From: CAYRXM01 sp964449465
Lineage (GTDB): Bacteria; Chloroflexota; Anaerolineae; JAFGEY01
NCBI GenBank assembly: GCA_964449465.1
Contig: CAYVBK010000007.1
Coordinates: 62,001-126,000, forward strand
Length of the DNA stretch: 64,000 nucleotides
Direction: 5' to 3'
Shown: positions 45,181 through 53,821 of the stretch, piece after piece
Layout: the number at the start of each line of letters is the position of its first letter
How positions within the stretch are numbered: the stretch's first letter is position 1
Program-made: the position numbers and the translations under genes
Notes under the pieces: generated by a model
Told to the model about the DNA's origin: nothing
Seen by the model: only the letters and a program-made list of their open reading frames with translations
Databases searched by the model: none

Positions 45181-47578
45181 GTTGTTTGGTCTCCTCGATG
45201 CTGAGCGGCCAGGCCGCTCCAAAAAGGCTGCCGCGTCCCGGCTCGCTTTCAACCCACACACGCCCCTCGTGCCGCTCGACAATGCTGCGCACGATGGCCA
45301 GCCCCAGCCCCGACCCTTCCATATCGCGGGTTTGCTCGCTGCGGACGCGGAAAAAACGGTCAAAGACATGGGGCAAATCTTGGGGGGCGATGCCGATGCC
45401 CGAATCTTGAACACGCAGTACCGCCTCATGCCCTTCGCAGGCCAGGCTGACCGAAATGTGACCGCCCGGCAGGGTGTATTTGATGGCGTTGCTGGTCAGG
45501 TTCTCGATCACCCGACTCAGCCAGATGGGGCTGCCTCTGATCCAGACCGGTTCATCGGGCAGGTGAACGTGCAGAGTATGGCGGTGTTGTTCGACTTGAA
45601 TTTGCAGGCCGCTCAGTGTGTTGTGGATGATCTGGCGCAGGTTGCAGTGTTCCATTTCAATGTCTATGCCCGTCTCGATGTAACCCAGATCGAGCAGCTT
45701 TTTGGTCAGGTCAATCAGGCGTGTCACCTCTTGCTGCGCGCTGACGAGAAATTCATGCTGTTGGTCGGTGAGCGGGCCGATTTGCGTGATCACTTCGAGC
45801 AGCCCCAGCACCGTGCTGAGGGGCGAGCGAATATCGTGCGAAACCGTAGCCACAAATTCAGATTTGAGTTCGGACAGCCTTTTGAATTCGGTAATGTCTT
45901 GCATGACGGCCACAAAGCCAATGCCGGGGATGGGTGTGACCGTCGCATGGAACACTTTGCCGATTTGCGGCGCAATTTCGGCGTGCTGCACCTGCCCGGT
46001 GGCCTGGGCCTGCTGGAATAGACCGCGCAAAAGTGGCTCTTCAATCACGTGGGGCAGCAGCATGCCAGTGCCGACGGCCTGACGGGCGCCCAAAGCCTGG
46101 CGGGCGGCATAGTTCATCAGTAGCACCACTCCATCCATGTCCGACACGATCACCGGCTGATCGGTGCGGCGAATGACTGCCTCCAACTTGCGACGTTCGG
46201 CTTCGACTTGATTGTACAGGCGAGCATTTTCCAGGGCGATGGCGGCAAAAGAGGTCAGAATGGTTAGGGTGTCAAACTGTCGCTGTGTAAAGGGGCTGGC
46301 ATGATCGCGGCGGTCCAGGTAAATGGCGCCCATCGTGCCAGATGCGCCGCGGATGGGAATACACATCACGGCACGTATTTCGCGCACATTGTCGGGCTGT
46401 GCGGTGAGGTTCTCCACAACGGTCTGGATTGGGCTGCCCGAATCAATCACCTGCCGCACAATTTGCCGCCCCAGGCGAAAGGCGTCTCCGTCCAGCGCAG
46501 ACAGGTCCAGGGCATGCATGGCACGCGGGGTAAACATGCCGGTGTTTTCATCCAGCATGCTGATGTACACCCGTTCGGCGCCGGCAATGCGGATGGTTTC
46601 GCGGATGATGGTTTGCAAGATGGATTCGACGCGCAGGGTCGAGCTAAAAGCCGCACTGAGGCTGTGGACGGCCTCGCTATTCAGTTCGCGCTCAATCTGG
46701 GCGTGCAGACGGGCATTTTCGATGGCCAGGGCAGCATAACCGGCCAGGATGGACAGCACATAGACATGGCTTTTGGCAAAATCACTTTCTGGCGTCAGGC
46801 GGGTGACGCGCAGTACACCCATTGTGCGCCCCTGCGCTTTGAGCGGCACCTGGAGCAGGGCCGGCACCGGCGATTGGGCCGCCGCCGCATCCTGGCCGCA
46901 CAGCACCATCGGTTCGCCAGAAGTCAAAACTCGCTGTGCCAGAGTGTCGCGCACTACCTGATTGGCCGCCTGCGCCCGGCCGTAGCCTTTGCCCAACACG
47001 GCGCGGATGCGCAGTTCGCCGGTTGTGGCATCTTGAAGGATCAGGCTGCTGTTATCTGCATCGGTCACGTAAATGGCTGCTTCAACCAGACGGTTCAGCA
47101 CTTGCTGATAATCCAGCGGCGATGTGACGGCCTGGGCGATGCCGTATAGTCTCTGCTGTTGTTGAATCAACGACTGGAGCTGCTCTTGCAGGCCTTGCGC
47201 TTCGCGGCGCAGGCGGCTCTCGACCAGGAGACGGTCCAACGCATCGGCCAGGCGTTCTGTGGCCGGCGGGCCGGACAAAAACTCGCGCACACCCCATTGA
47301 AATGCCTCCCAGATGATCGGGGCGTGATCATCTGTCACCAGGCCGATCACCGGAACCCGCCGCCCGTGCGCCCGCAGCAGCTTGATCACATCCAACGCCC
47401 CGGCCATATCCAGGTTGAGAATGATCGCCATCGGCAGGGCCACACTCAGCCGGTCACAACCTTGCTGGCTGTTTGATACAACTTGGGACCGATATCCACC
47501 GGGCGACAATATCTGGCTGACAATCTGACCGGATACATCGGGTCGCTCATCAATGACCATAACCAGTTCGTCGGCCAC
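45170..47578 (-). CDS. REC-GAF-GAF-PAS histidine kinase
   Basis: 802 residues from GTG with GGGAGG upstream. Residues ~1-120 are a receiver domain with Asp10/Glu11 and Asp57 (IILNLDMAG), but the usual Lys-Pro near the end is replaced by SGPP, so it may be degenerate. A short coiled coil leads to two GAF domains (~150-300 and ~310-460), a PAS domain (~470-570), HisKA with His in TVSHDIRSP (about 580) and an HATPase domain (VIENLTSNAIKYT, VQDSGIGI, FDRFFRV, GSGLGLAI). No membrane helix: a soluble sensor. No separate response regulator gene adjoins it. Confidence 0.92.
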   Translation of the reverse strand: MADELVMVIDERPDVSGQIVSQILSPGGYRSQVVSNSQQGCDRLSVALPMAIILNLDMAGALDVIKLLRAHGRRVPVIGLVTDDHAPIIWEAFQWGVREFLSGPPATERLADALDRLLVESRLRREAQGLQEQLQSLIQQQQRLYGIAQAVTSPLDYQQVLNRLVEAAIYVTDADNSSLILQDATTGELRIRAVLGKGYGRAQAANQVVRDTLAQRVLTSGEPMVLCGQDAAAAQSPVPALLQVPLKAQGRTMGVLRVTRLTPESDFAKSHVYVLSILAGYAALAIENARLHAQIERELNSEAVHSLSAAFSSTLRVESILQTIIRETIRIAGAERVYISMLDENTGMFTPRAMHALDLSALDGDAFRLGRQIVRQVIDSGSPIQTVVENLTAQPDNVREIRAVMCIPIRGASGTMGAIYLDRRDHASPFTQRQFDTLTILTSFAAIALENARLYNQVEAERRKLEAVIRRTDQPVIVSDMDGVVLLMNYAARQALGARQAVGTGMLLPHVIEEPLLRGLFQQAQATGQVQHAEIAPQIGKVFHATVTPIPGIGFVAVMQDITEFKRLSELKSEFVATVSHDIRSPLSTVLGLLEVITQIGPLTDQQHEFLVSAQQEVTRLIDLTKKLLDLGYIETGIDIEMEHCNLRQIIHNTLSGLQIQVEQHRHTLHVHLPDEPVWIRGSPIWLSRVIENLTSNAIKYTLPGGHISVSLACEGHEAVLRVQDSGIGIAPQDLPHVFDRFFRVRSEQTRDMEGSGLGLAIVRSIVERHEGRVWVESEPGRGSLFGAAWPLSIEETKQRGN

Positions 47579-47722
47579 ATTGACCTCCCTGCAAACCCTG
47601 CTCCCCCCGATGCATGTGGCATGTTCGGCGGCAGTTTACACTGTGGGTGGCGCCTGATGTCGCCTGTTCTGTGAAATGCTTATTTTTAACCAGGTTTTCG
47701 AGGCGACAAATCTATTGTTCAC

Positions 47723-47751
47723 ATCATATCATAAACGACACAAAGCGTCAA
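47723..47751 (-). promoter_or_regulatory. promoter-like element upstream of the histidine kinase
   Basis: TTGACG and TATGAT spaced by 17 nt on the minus strand, about 145 nt upstream of the kinase GTG. The region between contains no other gene. Confidence 0.6.
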
Positions 47752-47810
47752 CAACAGGTTGAATAAAGAATGAAGAATGGCAGACGGATGACCTGCCATG
47801 AACGACAAAA

Positions 47811-47837
47811 CGCGCCCATCAGCTTGTGATGGGCGCG
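47811..47837 (-). terminator. intrinsic terminator of the tail-anchored protein gene
   Basis: An 11-bp stem CGCGCCCATCA/TGATGGGCGCG with 5-nt loop is followed on the minus strand by TTTTG, 25 nt beyond the stop codon at 47862. Confidence 0.75.
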
Positions 47838-47861
47838 TGGGCCAGGTGATGTGTTGGGAGC

Positions 47862-49025
47862 TCAGCGGCGGGCCAGCCAGTTGCCCAGAAACACACCGAC
47901 TGCAACGGCTACAAAGATGCACAAAACAACTGCGGCCAGCCCCAACCATTGCGGCATGGCCTGGGTGGATGGGGGCGCTTCGGGCGTGACATAGACAATG
48001 ATCACTACCGGCGTGGCTGTGGCGGTTGGAAGCTGCGCCACGACGATTGGTGTGGCGGTGTGAGTCGGTTCTGGCGTATGCGTGGCCGTCGGCTCTGGCG
48101 TTAGCGTAGGCGCCGTGGCTGTGTGAGTCGCCGTTGGCTCTGGCGTGCTGGTGGGCGGTTCGGGTGTGCTGGTAGGCGGCTCGACCGTGCTGGTCGCTGT
48201 CGGCATCGAGGTAGCCGTTGGGACAGCTACTTTGGTCGCGGTGGCCTGGCGGGTTGCTGTCGGCGGCGCGGGGGTGGACGTGGGTGGTTGAAGCAGGGTC
48301 AGGCTGGCGTCATCCCAAAACGAGGTGTTGTAGTGAGTGGGGAATTTGCACTGCCCGCGCGTATAGACGGTGATCCACTCGCCCTGTGCCTGTGCGGTGA
48401 CGGACATAGGTGTCCAAAAATCATTGTATTCGCCATCCTTGTCTTTGCCCCAGGCAGCAATGTCCCACAGCGGATCGCTCCATTGAATGGTGCCGGACAG
48501 CGGTGCGCCAAAGTGAGCGGGCGTTGCCCCGGTAGGGTCAATGCCCACCTGCACAAAGTAATTGCCGCCGCCTTTGGTCAGGTCCGACACATAGCGGCCA
48601 TTGACAAACAGCACATTTTCGCCGGTTTGAATTTGTACCCAGATGGTAAACATCACCCGGCTGTTGGCCGGCACCTGCACCCGTTGATAAAAACCGGCGG
48701 TGTGCGTGCCACCGTTGGTGAAAAACTGCTGCGCATGGTTGCCGCTATGCACATGGTTGGCCAGGTCAGGATTGCTGCCTGTCTCCAGGGTGATCAGTTT
48801 GTATTCCACTTCACGGTTGAACGTGCTATCGCCCAAAATGGACCAGGGATACCAGTCTGTAGCCAGCCACGAGGAGACGCTGGTGCCTTCGCCCTGCGTA
48901 TGTCTGGGCGCGCCCTCAAAGCCGGCGTTTTTCAATGGAACAGCAGTTTGAGCCAAAGCAGTTGACAGATTGAGCAGCAGACCGATCAACATGGCTGCTG
49001 TAATCAAACGGGTTTTCTGACGCAC
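47862..49025 (-). CDS. secreted, tail-anchored protein with beta-sandwich and Thr/Pro linker
   Basis: 387 residues from GTG (VRQKTRLITAAMLIGLL) with AGGAGG 9 nt upstream; an in-frame ATG ten codons earlier overlaps the preceding gene. Signal peptide cleaved near ALA-QT. Residues ~35-230 look like a carbohydrate-binding or discoidin-like beta-sandwich (LKNAGFEGA, FYQRVQVPANSRVMFTIWVQIQT, WITVYTRGQCKFP, WDDASLTL). A TPEPT-rich linker (~235-340) and a C-terminal membrane helix (WLGLAAVVLCIFVAVAVGVFLG) with basic tail follow. Probably an envelope protein. It starts 16 nt beyond the methyltransferase stop codon. Confidence 0.82.
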   Translation of the reverse strand: MRQKTRLITAAMLIGLLLNLSTALAQTAVPLKNAGFEGAPRHTQGEGTSVSSWLATDWYPWSILGDSTFNREVEYKLITLETGSNPDLANHVHSGNHAQQFFTNGGTHTAGFYQRVQVPANSRVMFTIWVQIQTGENVLFVNGRYVSDLTKGGGNYFVQVGIDPTGATPAHFGAPLSGTIQWSDPLWDIAAWGKDKDGEYNDFWTPMSVTAQAQGEWITVYTRGQCKFPTHYNTSFWDDASLTLLQPPTSTPAPPTATRQATATKVAVPTATSMPTATSTVEPPTSTPEPPTSTPEPTATHTATAPTLTPEPTATHTPEPTHTATPIVVAQLPTATATPVVIIVYVTPEAPPSTQAMPQWLGLAAVVLCIFVAVAVGVFLGNWLARR

Positions 49026-49041
49026 TGAATTAATCCTCCTA

Positions 49042-49599
49042 CTATTTATTGACAATGATCCATACTGTTGAACGCTGCTTTTCGATATGTACCGATTCGC
49101 CGTTTTGCGAAAACAGAGCGGCCATATTGGGCGCGCTCCAGAACCGGCTGCGCATCAAGGCCAGCCGCTCGCCCCAGGCGATCAATTTGACAGGCAGGCG
49201 AGCAATGTCAGGCTCCTGGATCACCAGCCGGCCGCCCGGCCGGAGCACGCGCCACAGTTCACCGGCGGCCTGCTGCTGGTCGCGCAGATGATGAAAGGCG
49301 TCTACCATAATGATGCGATCAAAAGTATGGTCGGCGCAAGGAATTTGCTCCACCTCGCCCTGTATGCTGCAAATGCCTTTTTGCCGATTCTGGCGCAGCA
49401 TATTGGGTGACGAGTCCAGCACACAAACCTGCGTCACCCGGCCCGAAAAATGTTGTGCCATACGTCCGGTGCCGCCGCCGGCATCGAGCAACCAATGATG
49501 CGGCTGTGCGGCTGTGCGCCGGACTAATGCTTCTGCTCCGTGTTGCCCAAAGATCGGGTCGTAAAAACGGGCAATCAGGTCAAAGTGATTCAAAAGCAT
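49042..49599 (-). CDS. class I SAM-dependent methyltransferase
   Basis: 185 residues. WLLDAGGGTGRMAQHFS is the SAM-binding motif I, VCVLDSSPNMLRQ motif post-I, IPCADHTFDRIIMVDAFHHLRD motif II and LWRVLRPGGRLVIQEPD motif III. The N-terminus (FDLIARFYDPIFG) resembles UbiE/quinone or small-molecule methyltransferases. It lies 4 nt after the DUF6951-like gene. Substrate unknown. Confidence 0.87.
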   Translation of the reverse strand: MLLNHFDLIARFYDPIFGQHGAEALVRRTAAQPHHWLLDAGGGTGRMAQHFSGRVTQVCVLDSSPNMLRQNRQKGICSIQGEVEQIPCADHTFDRIIMVDAFHHLRDQQQAAGELWRVLRPGGRLVIQEPDIARLPVKLIAWGERLALMRSRFWSAPNMAALFSQNGESVHIEKQRSTVWIIVNK

Positions 49600-49603
49600 G
49601 TTT

Positions 49604-49954
49604 TCATCTTGTGTCTATGCGAGTTGATTCGATGCGCGTCAACTCGATTTGAGATGAGGCGGGTAGGGCCAGGTTGGCTGCCGACTCGATGGTCTTCAAG
49701 ATGCCCAATGGCACCAGGCATGTGGTATGCAGCCGATAACCGGCAGCCAGGCGAACCGGCGTCGTTTCGACCAGAGAATGTACCAGGATTTCTTGTATGG
49801 CATCCATCTCGGCCCAAGATGGGTCGGCGGCCATAGCCTGCGCCTGTGGACATTCGCTTTCGATGTGAACGCACACCATGGCCCCATCCGGCGAGTCGGC
49901 CTGTATCACAGACATCAACCCGCATACTCCTCCGCACAGTTTGGCCTGGATCAT
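49604..49954 (-). CDS. small Cys-containing protein of the DUF6951 type
   Basis: 116 residues from ATG (MIQAKLCGGVCGL) behind GAGGTTCAAC; the longer upstream frame has no site and enters the MITE. Conserved spots are GGVCGLMSVIQAD, HIESECPQAQ, EMDAIQEILVHS, CLVPLGILKTIESAANLALP. These fit a family of small metal- or Fe-S-associated proteins seen in anaerobes and methanogens, function unknown. The last ~12 residues (TRIESTRIDTR) extend past the usual end and are encoded by a short hairpin repeat. Confidence 0.65.
   Translation of the reverse strand: MIQAKLCGGVCGLMSVIQADSPDGAMVCVHIESECPQAQAMAADPSWAEMDAIQEILVHSLVETTPVRLAAGYRLHTTCLVPLGILKTIESAANLALPASSQIELTRIESTRIDTR
49620..49646. repeat. hairpin at the 3' end of the DUF6951-like gene
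   Basis: CGAGTTGA and TCAACTCG pair around an 11-nt loop, inside the last codons of the gene, generating its repetitive TRIESTRIDTR tail. Confidence 0.5.
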
Positions 49955-49973
49955 GTTGAACCTCGTTAGCCGA

Positions 49974-50103
49974 CCTGATAGACCGCTGAACAAGTCTGTT
50001 TTTACCACAAAGGACACCGAGAACACCAAGGTTTACGATACTTTTGAGTCGCTAGAAATGCTTGGTGTCTTGGTGGTGAGCGGGTTTTTCAGCACGCTCC
50101 TAG
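49974..50103 (-). repeat. MITE-like palindromic element, copy 3
   Basis: In minus orientation it begins CTAGGAGCGTGCTGAAAA, identical to copy 1, has the same internal arms (CACCAAGACACCAAG / CTTGGTGTTCTCGGTGTCC) and ends GTTCAGCGGTCTATCAGG. Bases 2-4 are the TAG stop of the upstream nfnB gene. Confidence 0.8.
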
Positions 50104-51542
50104 TCGCCTTGCAGATAGCGATGAATGTCGGCGGCGGCGCGCTTGCCGGCGCCCATCGCGCTGATGACGGTGGCGGCGCCGGTGACAATGTCTCCGCCGG
50201 CCCACACACGGTCTTTGGTGGCTCGCCCGGTGGTCTCGTCGGCGACGACGGTGCCGTGCCGGGTGCGCTCCAACCCACCGGCGTTGTAAAAGACCAGGGG
50301 GTTGGGCTCGGTGCCGAGGGCCATAATCACTGTGTCCACCGGCATGTCAAATTCAGAGCCAGCCAGCGGCACCGGGCGGCGGCGGCCGCTAGCGTCGGGT
50401 TCGCCCAACGTCATGCGGATGCAGCGCATGCCCGTGACCAGTCCCTTGTCATTGTCCAAGATTTCGATGGGGTTAGTTAAAAAGTCAAAGATGATGCCTT
50501 CTTGTTCGGCATGATGCACTTCTTCTTCGCGCGCCGGCACCTCTTCACGCGAACGACGATACACGATATGCACTTGGGGGGGGGCTTCGCCTCTGGCGGC
50601 AGCCTGGATGGCCCCCAGACGCAGGGCGCACCGTGCCGAGTCCATAGCTACATTGCCTGCGCCGATCACGGCTACCTGGCGGCCCACACGCACCGGGGTG
50701 TCATATTCGGGGAACAGGTAGCTCTTCATCAGGTTGATGCGGGTGAGAAATTCGTTGGCCGAATAGACGCCGATATAGTTGGTGCCGGGCACGCGCAAAA
50801 AGGTGGGCAGGCCTGCGCCGGTGCCCAAAAAGACGGCGTCAAAGCCTTTCTCGGTCAGCAGTTCGTCAATGGTGTACAGTTTGCCGACCACCGAATCCAG
50901 GTGGATTTCAACACCCAGACTTTGCACATAGTTCACTTCGGCCTGGACGATGGCTTTGGGCAGACGAAATTCGGGGATGCCATAGATCAAGACGCCGCCG
51001 GTGGCATGCAGAGACTCGAAAATCTCGACGCGATACCCCAGCCGGGCCAGGTCGGCGGCGCAGGTGAGGCCGGCCGGCCCCGCGCCGATGACGGCCACAC
51101 TTTTGCCCAACGGCGCCGGTCGTTCTGGCGTGGTGACGCCCTGCGTCAGCTCCCAGTCGGCCACATATCGCTCCAGCCGGCCAATGGCGACCGGCTTGAA
51201 TTTTTTGCCCAGCGTGCAAACCTGTTCGCACTGAGTTTCCTGAGGGCAAACCCGCCCGCACACGGCCGGCAGGTTGTTTTTGCTTTTCAACACTCGCGCC
51301 GCCTCGCGCATGTTGCCGCTGCGCAGGGCCATAATAAACTGCGGGATCGGCACTTCGACCGGACACCCGGCAACGCAAGGCTCGTTTTTGCACTGTAAAC
51401 AGCGTTCGGCTTCCAAAACAGCCATCTCTGAGGTAAGCCCCAAAGCCACTTCGTTGAAATTGGCCCGTCGCTCCAACGCTTCTTGTTCGGGCATGGGCTG
51501 TCGCGGAATGGCCATCCGCTCTTTGGGCGTTAGATTTGCCAT
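50100..51542 (-). CDS. nfnB: NfnB / glutamate synthase small-subunit-like flavoprotein
   Basis: 480 residues from ATG (MANLTPKERM), GGAGATC upstream. N-terminal Fe-S domain with Cys sets CLQCKNEPCVAGCPV and CGRVCPQETQCEQVC for two 4Fe-4S clusters. FAD site VAVIGAGPAGLTCAADL; NADP site VAVIGAGNVAMDSARCAL; C-terminal GDIVTGAATVISAMGAGKRAAADI. Sequence alone fits homotetrameric glutamate synthase GltA, but the gene directly upstream is the NfnA-type subunit. The pair therefore forms an electron-bifurcating NADH-dependent ferredoxin:NADP+ oxidoreductase. Its TAG stop falls in MITE copy 3. Confidence 0.9.
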   Translation of the reverse strand: MANLTPKERMAIPRQPMPEQEALERRANFNEVALGLTSEMAVLEAERCLQCKNEPCVAGCPVEVPIPQFIMALRSGNMREAARVLKSKNNLPAVCGRVCPQETQCEQVCTLGKKFKPVAIGRLERYVADWELTQGVTTPERPAPLGKSVAVIGAGPAGLTCAADLARLGYRVEIFESLHATGGVLIYGIPEFRLPKAIVQAEVNYVQSLGVEIHLDSVVGKLYTIDELLTEKGFDAVFLGTGAGLPTFLRVPGTNYIGVYSANEFLTRINLMKSYLFPEYDTPVRVGRQVAVIGAGNVAMDSARCALRLGAIQAAARGEAPPQVHIVYRRSREEVPAREEEVHHAEQEGIIFDFLTNPIEILDNDKGLVTGMRCIRMTLGEPDASGRRRPVPLAGSEFDMPVDTVIMALGTEPNPLVFYNAGGLERTRHGTVVADETTGRATKDRVWAGGDIVTGAATVISAMGAGKRAAADIHRYLQGD

Positions 51543-51555
51543 AAGTGATCTCCTC

Positions 51556-52389
51556 TTATCCACATTGGTGGTGTTGCGTCCACTGCTCTTTGGCCTGCTT
51601 TTCCTCATCAAGATAGATGCGCTGCCGCGACAGCAGCAGGTTCCAATCTACCTGATGCCCGTCAAATTCGGGGCCATCCACGCAGACAAATTTGGTTTGC
51701 CCGCCTACCTGCACGCGACAGGCACCGCACATGCCGGTACCGTCTACCATGATCGAGTTCAGGCTGACGATGGTGTGCGTGCCAAACGGTTGGGTGGTGG
51801 CGGCGCAGAACTTCATCATGATCGCCGGGCCGATGGCCCAGACGTGTGCCACCGGGCGCGACTCGATGATTTCTTTGAGCGGCACGGTCACCAGGGCCAT
51901 ACGCGCATACGAGCCGTCATCGGTGCAGACGATCAACTCATCGCACACCTGGCGCATCTTGTCTTCCCAAAAGAGCAGGTTTTGGGTGCGCGCCCCGATG
52001 ATGCCGATCACGGTATTGCCGGCTTCTTTGAGGGCGCGGGCGATGGGATAGATGGGGGCGATGCCCACACCGCCGCCCACACACACCACTGTGCCGTCGT
52101 TGGCAATCTCGCTGGGGTGACCCAATGGGCCGACAAAATTGGCTACGCTGTCACCTGCGTTCATTTCGCCGAGTTTCATCGTAGATTTGCCTACTTGTTG
52201 AAAGATGATCGTCACGGTTCCTTGAACGCGGTCAAAATCGGCGATGGTTAGGGGGATGCGTTCGCCCTGTTCGTCTATGCGCACGATCACAAACTGACCG
52301 GGTAGTGCCTTGCGGGCGATTTCGGGGGCCTCGATCACCATGAGCGTGTTGACATCACTCAAAACTTGTTTTTCCAATATCTTGTACAC
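51556..52389 (-). CDS. nfnA: NfnA / sulfide dehydrogenase-type FAD/NAD-binding subunit
   Basis: 277 residues from GTG (VYKILEKQVLSDVN) with GGGAGG 11 nt upstream; a TTG eight codons earlier is the alternative. FAD-binding RIPLTIADFD, NAD-binding CVGGGVGIAPIYPIARALKEAG and a C-terminal 2Fe-2S set (DGTGMCGACRV, KFVCVDGPEFDGH) match dihydroorotate dehydrogenase electron-transfer-like NfnA/SudB. It is 13 nt upstream of nfnB. Cytoplasmic; links NADH, NADPH and ferredoxin pools. Confidence 0.92.
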   Translation of the reverse strand: MYKILEKQVLSDVNTLMVIEAPEIARKALPGQFVIVRIDEQGERIPLTIADFDRVQGTVTIIFQQVGKSTMKLGEMNAGDSVANFVGPLGHPSEIANDGTVVCVGGGVGIAPIYPIARALKEAGNTVIGIIGARTQNLLFWEDKMRQVCDELIVCTDDGSYARMALVTVPLKEIIESRPVAHVWAIGPAIMMKFCAATTQPFGTHTIVSLNSIMVDGTGMCGACRVQVGGQTKFVCVDGPEFDGHQVDWNLLLSRQRIYLDEEKQAKEQWTQHHQCG

Positions 52390-52520
52390 GACTGGATTTT
52401 CCTCCCACTGCAAAATGGCGATACAACAACATTGCGGGTGTCAGCCGATGGCTGTGCCCGCAAAACGCAGAATATTATATAACTGAATGGACGCACTGTC
52501 AAAAGGTTGCCAGCTCAGTA

Positions 52521-52570
52521 GAACCGCCGGCTCTACTGAACCGCCGGCTCTACTGAACCGCCGGCTCTGG
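52521..52570. repeat. 17-bp tandem repeat at the 3' end of the second nagA-like gene
   Basis: Three copies of GAACCGCCGGCTCTACT (third ends CTGG) lie head to tail. The stop codon (52550-52552) and the last codons of the amidohydrolase gene are inside them. The rest of the 160-nt gap to nfnA shows nothing. Confidence 0.75.
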
Positions 52571-53821
52571 CCGGCCAAACGGCACGCTGACCGGCCGGGT
52601 GTGGACATCGTACAGGGTGCGCCCCCACACCACAATGCGCAACGGGGTCAGGTTGGGCGGGTGGGGTTGCCAGCGCCACAATACCCAGGTGGCCGGCGCG
52701 GCGGGTGCGTTCCAGGCTGCGACCAGATGTGCTACTCCCACCAGGTCGGCCGGGTTGAGAGTGGCATAGTCAATCAGGTCGGCCGGCGTGTCCTGGCCGA
52801 CCCAATCGGTCAGGTTGGCCAGGACACGTGCCAGTGGCACAGCCGCGCCGATCAAAGTGGGGGAGCGGTAAAAGCCAAAACGTCCCTGTGCGGTCATTTC
52901 GGCGATGCCGCCTTCGGCCCGGTAGAGGCCGGGTGGCGCGCCGGCCATGCGGATGGCGTCGCTGACCAGGAACAACTGGCGGTGCGGCTTGGCGCGATAG
53001 AACACCCTGGCCGTAGCCGGCGGCACATGGTGTCCATCGGCGATCAGGCCGACGGCCAGACGGTCTTGGGCGGCCTGTTCCCACAGCAGGTTGGGGTGGC
53101 GCGGCAAGAGGTTGTGGCAGCCGTTGCCTAGATGGGTGACGCCACGCGCTCCGGCCTCGATGGCCTGTTGGATGGTGGGGGCGTCGGCGTTGTGATGGCC
53201 CAGGCAGACGGCCACGCCTTGGCGGCTGACCTCTCGGATCAATTCTATTGCGCCGTCTATTTCGGGTGCCAGGGTGAGCATCTTGATCCGACCGCCGGCG
53301 GCCGTCTGCAAATTTTCCCACTCGCTCAAGCTGGGCGGGCGCACATGGGCGCGGGGATGTGCGCCGCGCGGTCCGTCATCGGGCGAGATCCACGGCCCTT
53401 CCAGGTGAATGCCGGCCACCAGCGCGGCCATATCGGGGTATTGGCGACAGGCGGCGTTCAACTGTGCCAGTGCTGTTTGTAGCACCTCGGTAGCGTCGGT
53501 GGTCAGGGTGGGGAGAAAGGCCGTGCTGCCGGTGAGGGCGATGGAACGGCACAGATCACGGAGGCCTGCCGCGTCCAGGTCGGTGTCCTTAAAACCGCGC
53601 CCCCAATAGCCATTGATCTGGGCGTCGAACAGACCGGGTGTGGCAAATACCAGCGGGTCAGGATCGGCCAGAGATCGCTCATCGGTGGTGGCCGGGCGCA
53701 GTGACAGATTGCGCTCGCCGGTCCAACTCAACACCCAGAGAGGGGCAGCGTCGCCGGGGCGCAGGCGCACAACGACTTGATCGAATGAGGGGGGATCGGG
53801 CCAAAAGAGATTGTCAGACAT
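52550..53821 (-). CDS. divergent NagA-like amidohydrolase
   Basis: 423 residues from ATG (MSDNLFWPDPPSF), which overlaps the stop of the upstream gene in TGATG. FDAQINGYWGRGFKD, GIHLEGPWISPDDGPRGAHP, VCLGHHNADAPTIQQAIEAG, THLGNGCHNLLPRHPN, GLIADGHHVPP and FLVSDAIRMAG line up with the NagA metal and catalytic positions, so the enzyme should be active on an N-acyl sugar phosphate or related substrate. The N- and C-terminal beta-sandwich parts differ from canonical NagA at 23.8-24.9 kb. Confidence 0.85.
   Translation of the reverse strand: MSDNLFWPDPPSFDQVVVRLRPGDAAPLWVLSWTGERNLSLRPATTDERSLADPDPLVFATPGLFDAQINGYWGRGFKDTDLDAAGLRDLCRSIALTGSTAFLPTLTTDATEVLQTALAQLNAACRQYPDMAALVAGIHLEGPWISPDDGPRGAHPRAHVRPPSLSEWENLQTAAGGRIKMLTLAPEIDGAIELIREVSRQGVAVCLGHHNADAPTIQQAIEAGARGVTHLGNGCHNLLPRHPNLLWEQAAQDRLAVGLIADGHHVPPATARVFYRAKPHRQLFLVSDAIRMAGAPPGLYRAEGGIAEMTAQGRFGFYRSPTLIGAAVPLARVLANLTDWVGQDTPADLIDYATLNPADLVGVAHLVAAWNAPAAPATWVLWRWQPHPPNLTPLRIVVWGRTLYDVHTRPVSVPFGRPEPAVQ

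Noticed and set aside
50100..51542. Annotation as glutamate synthase GltA/GltD
   Set aside because: Sequence alone permits it, but the NfnA-type partner is 13 nt upstream and no glutamate synthase large subunit is present, so NfnB fits better.
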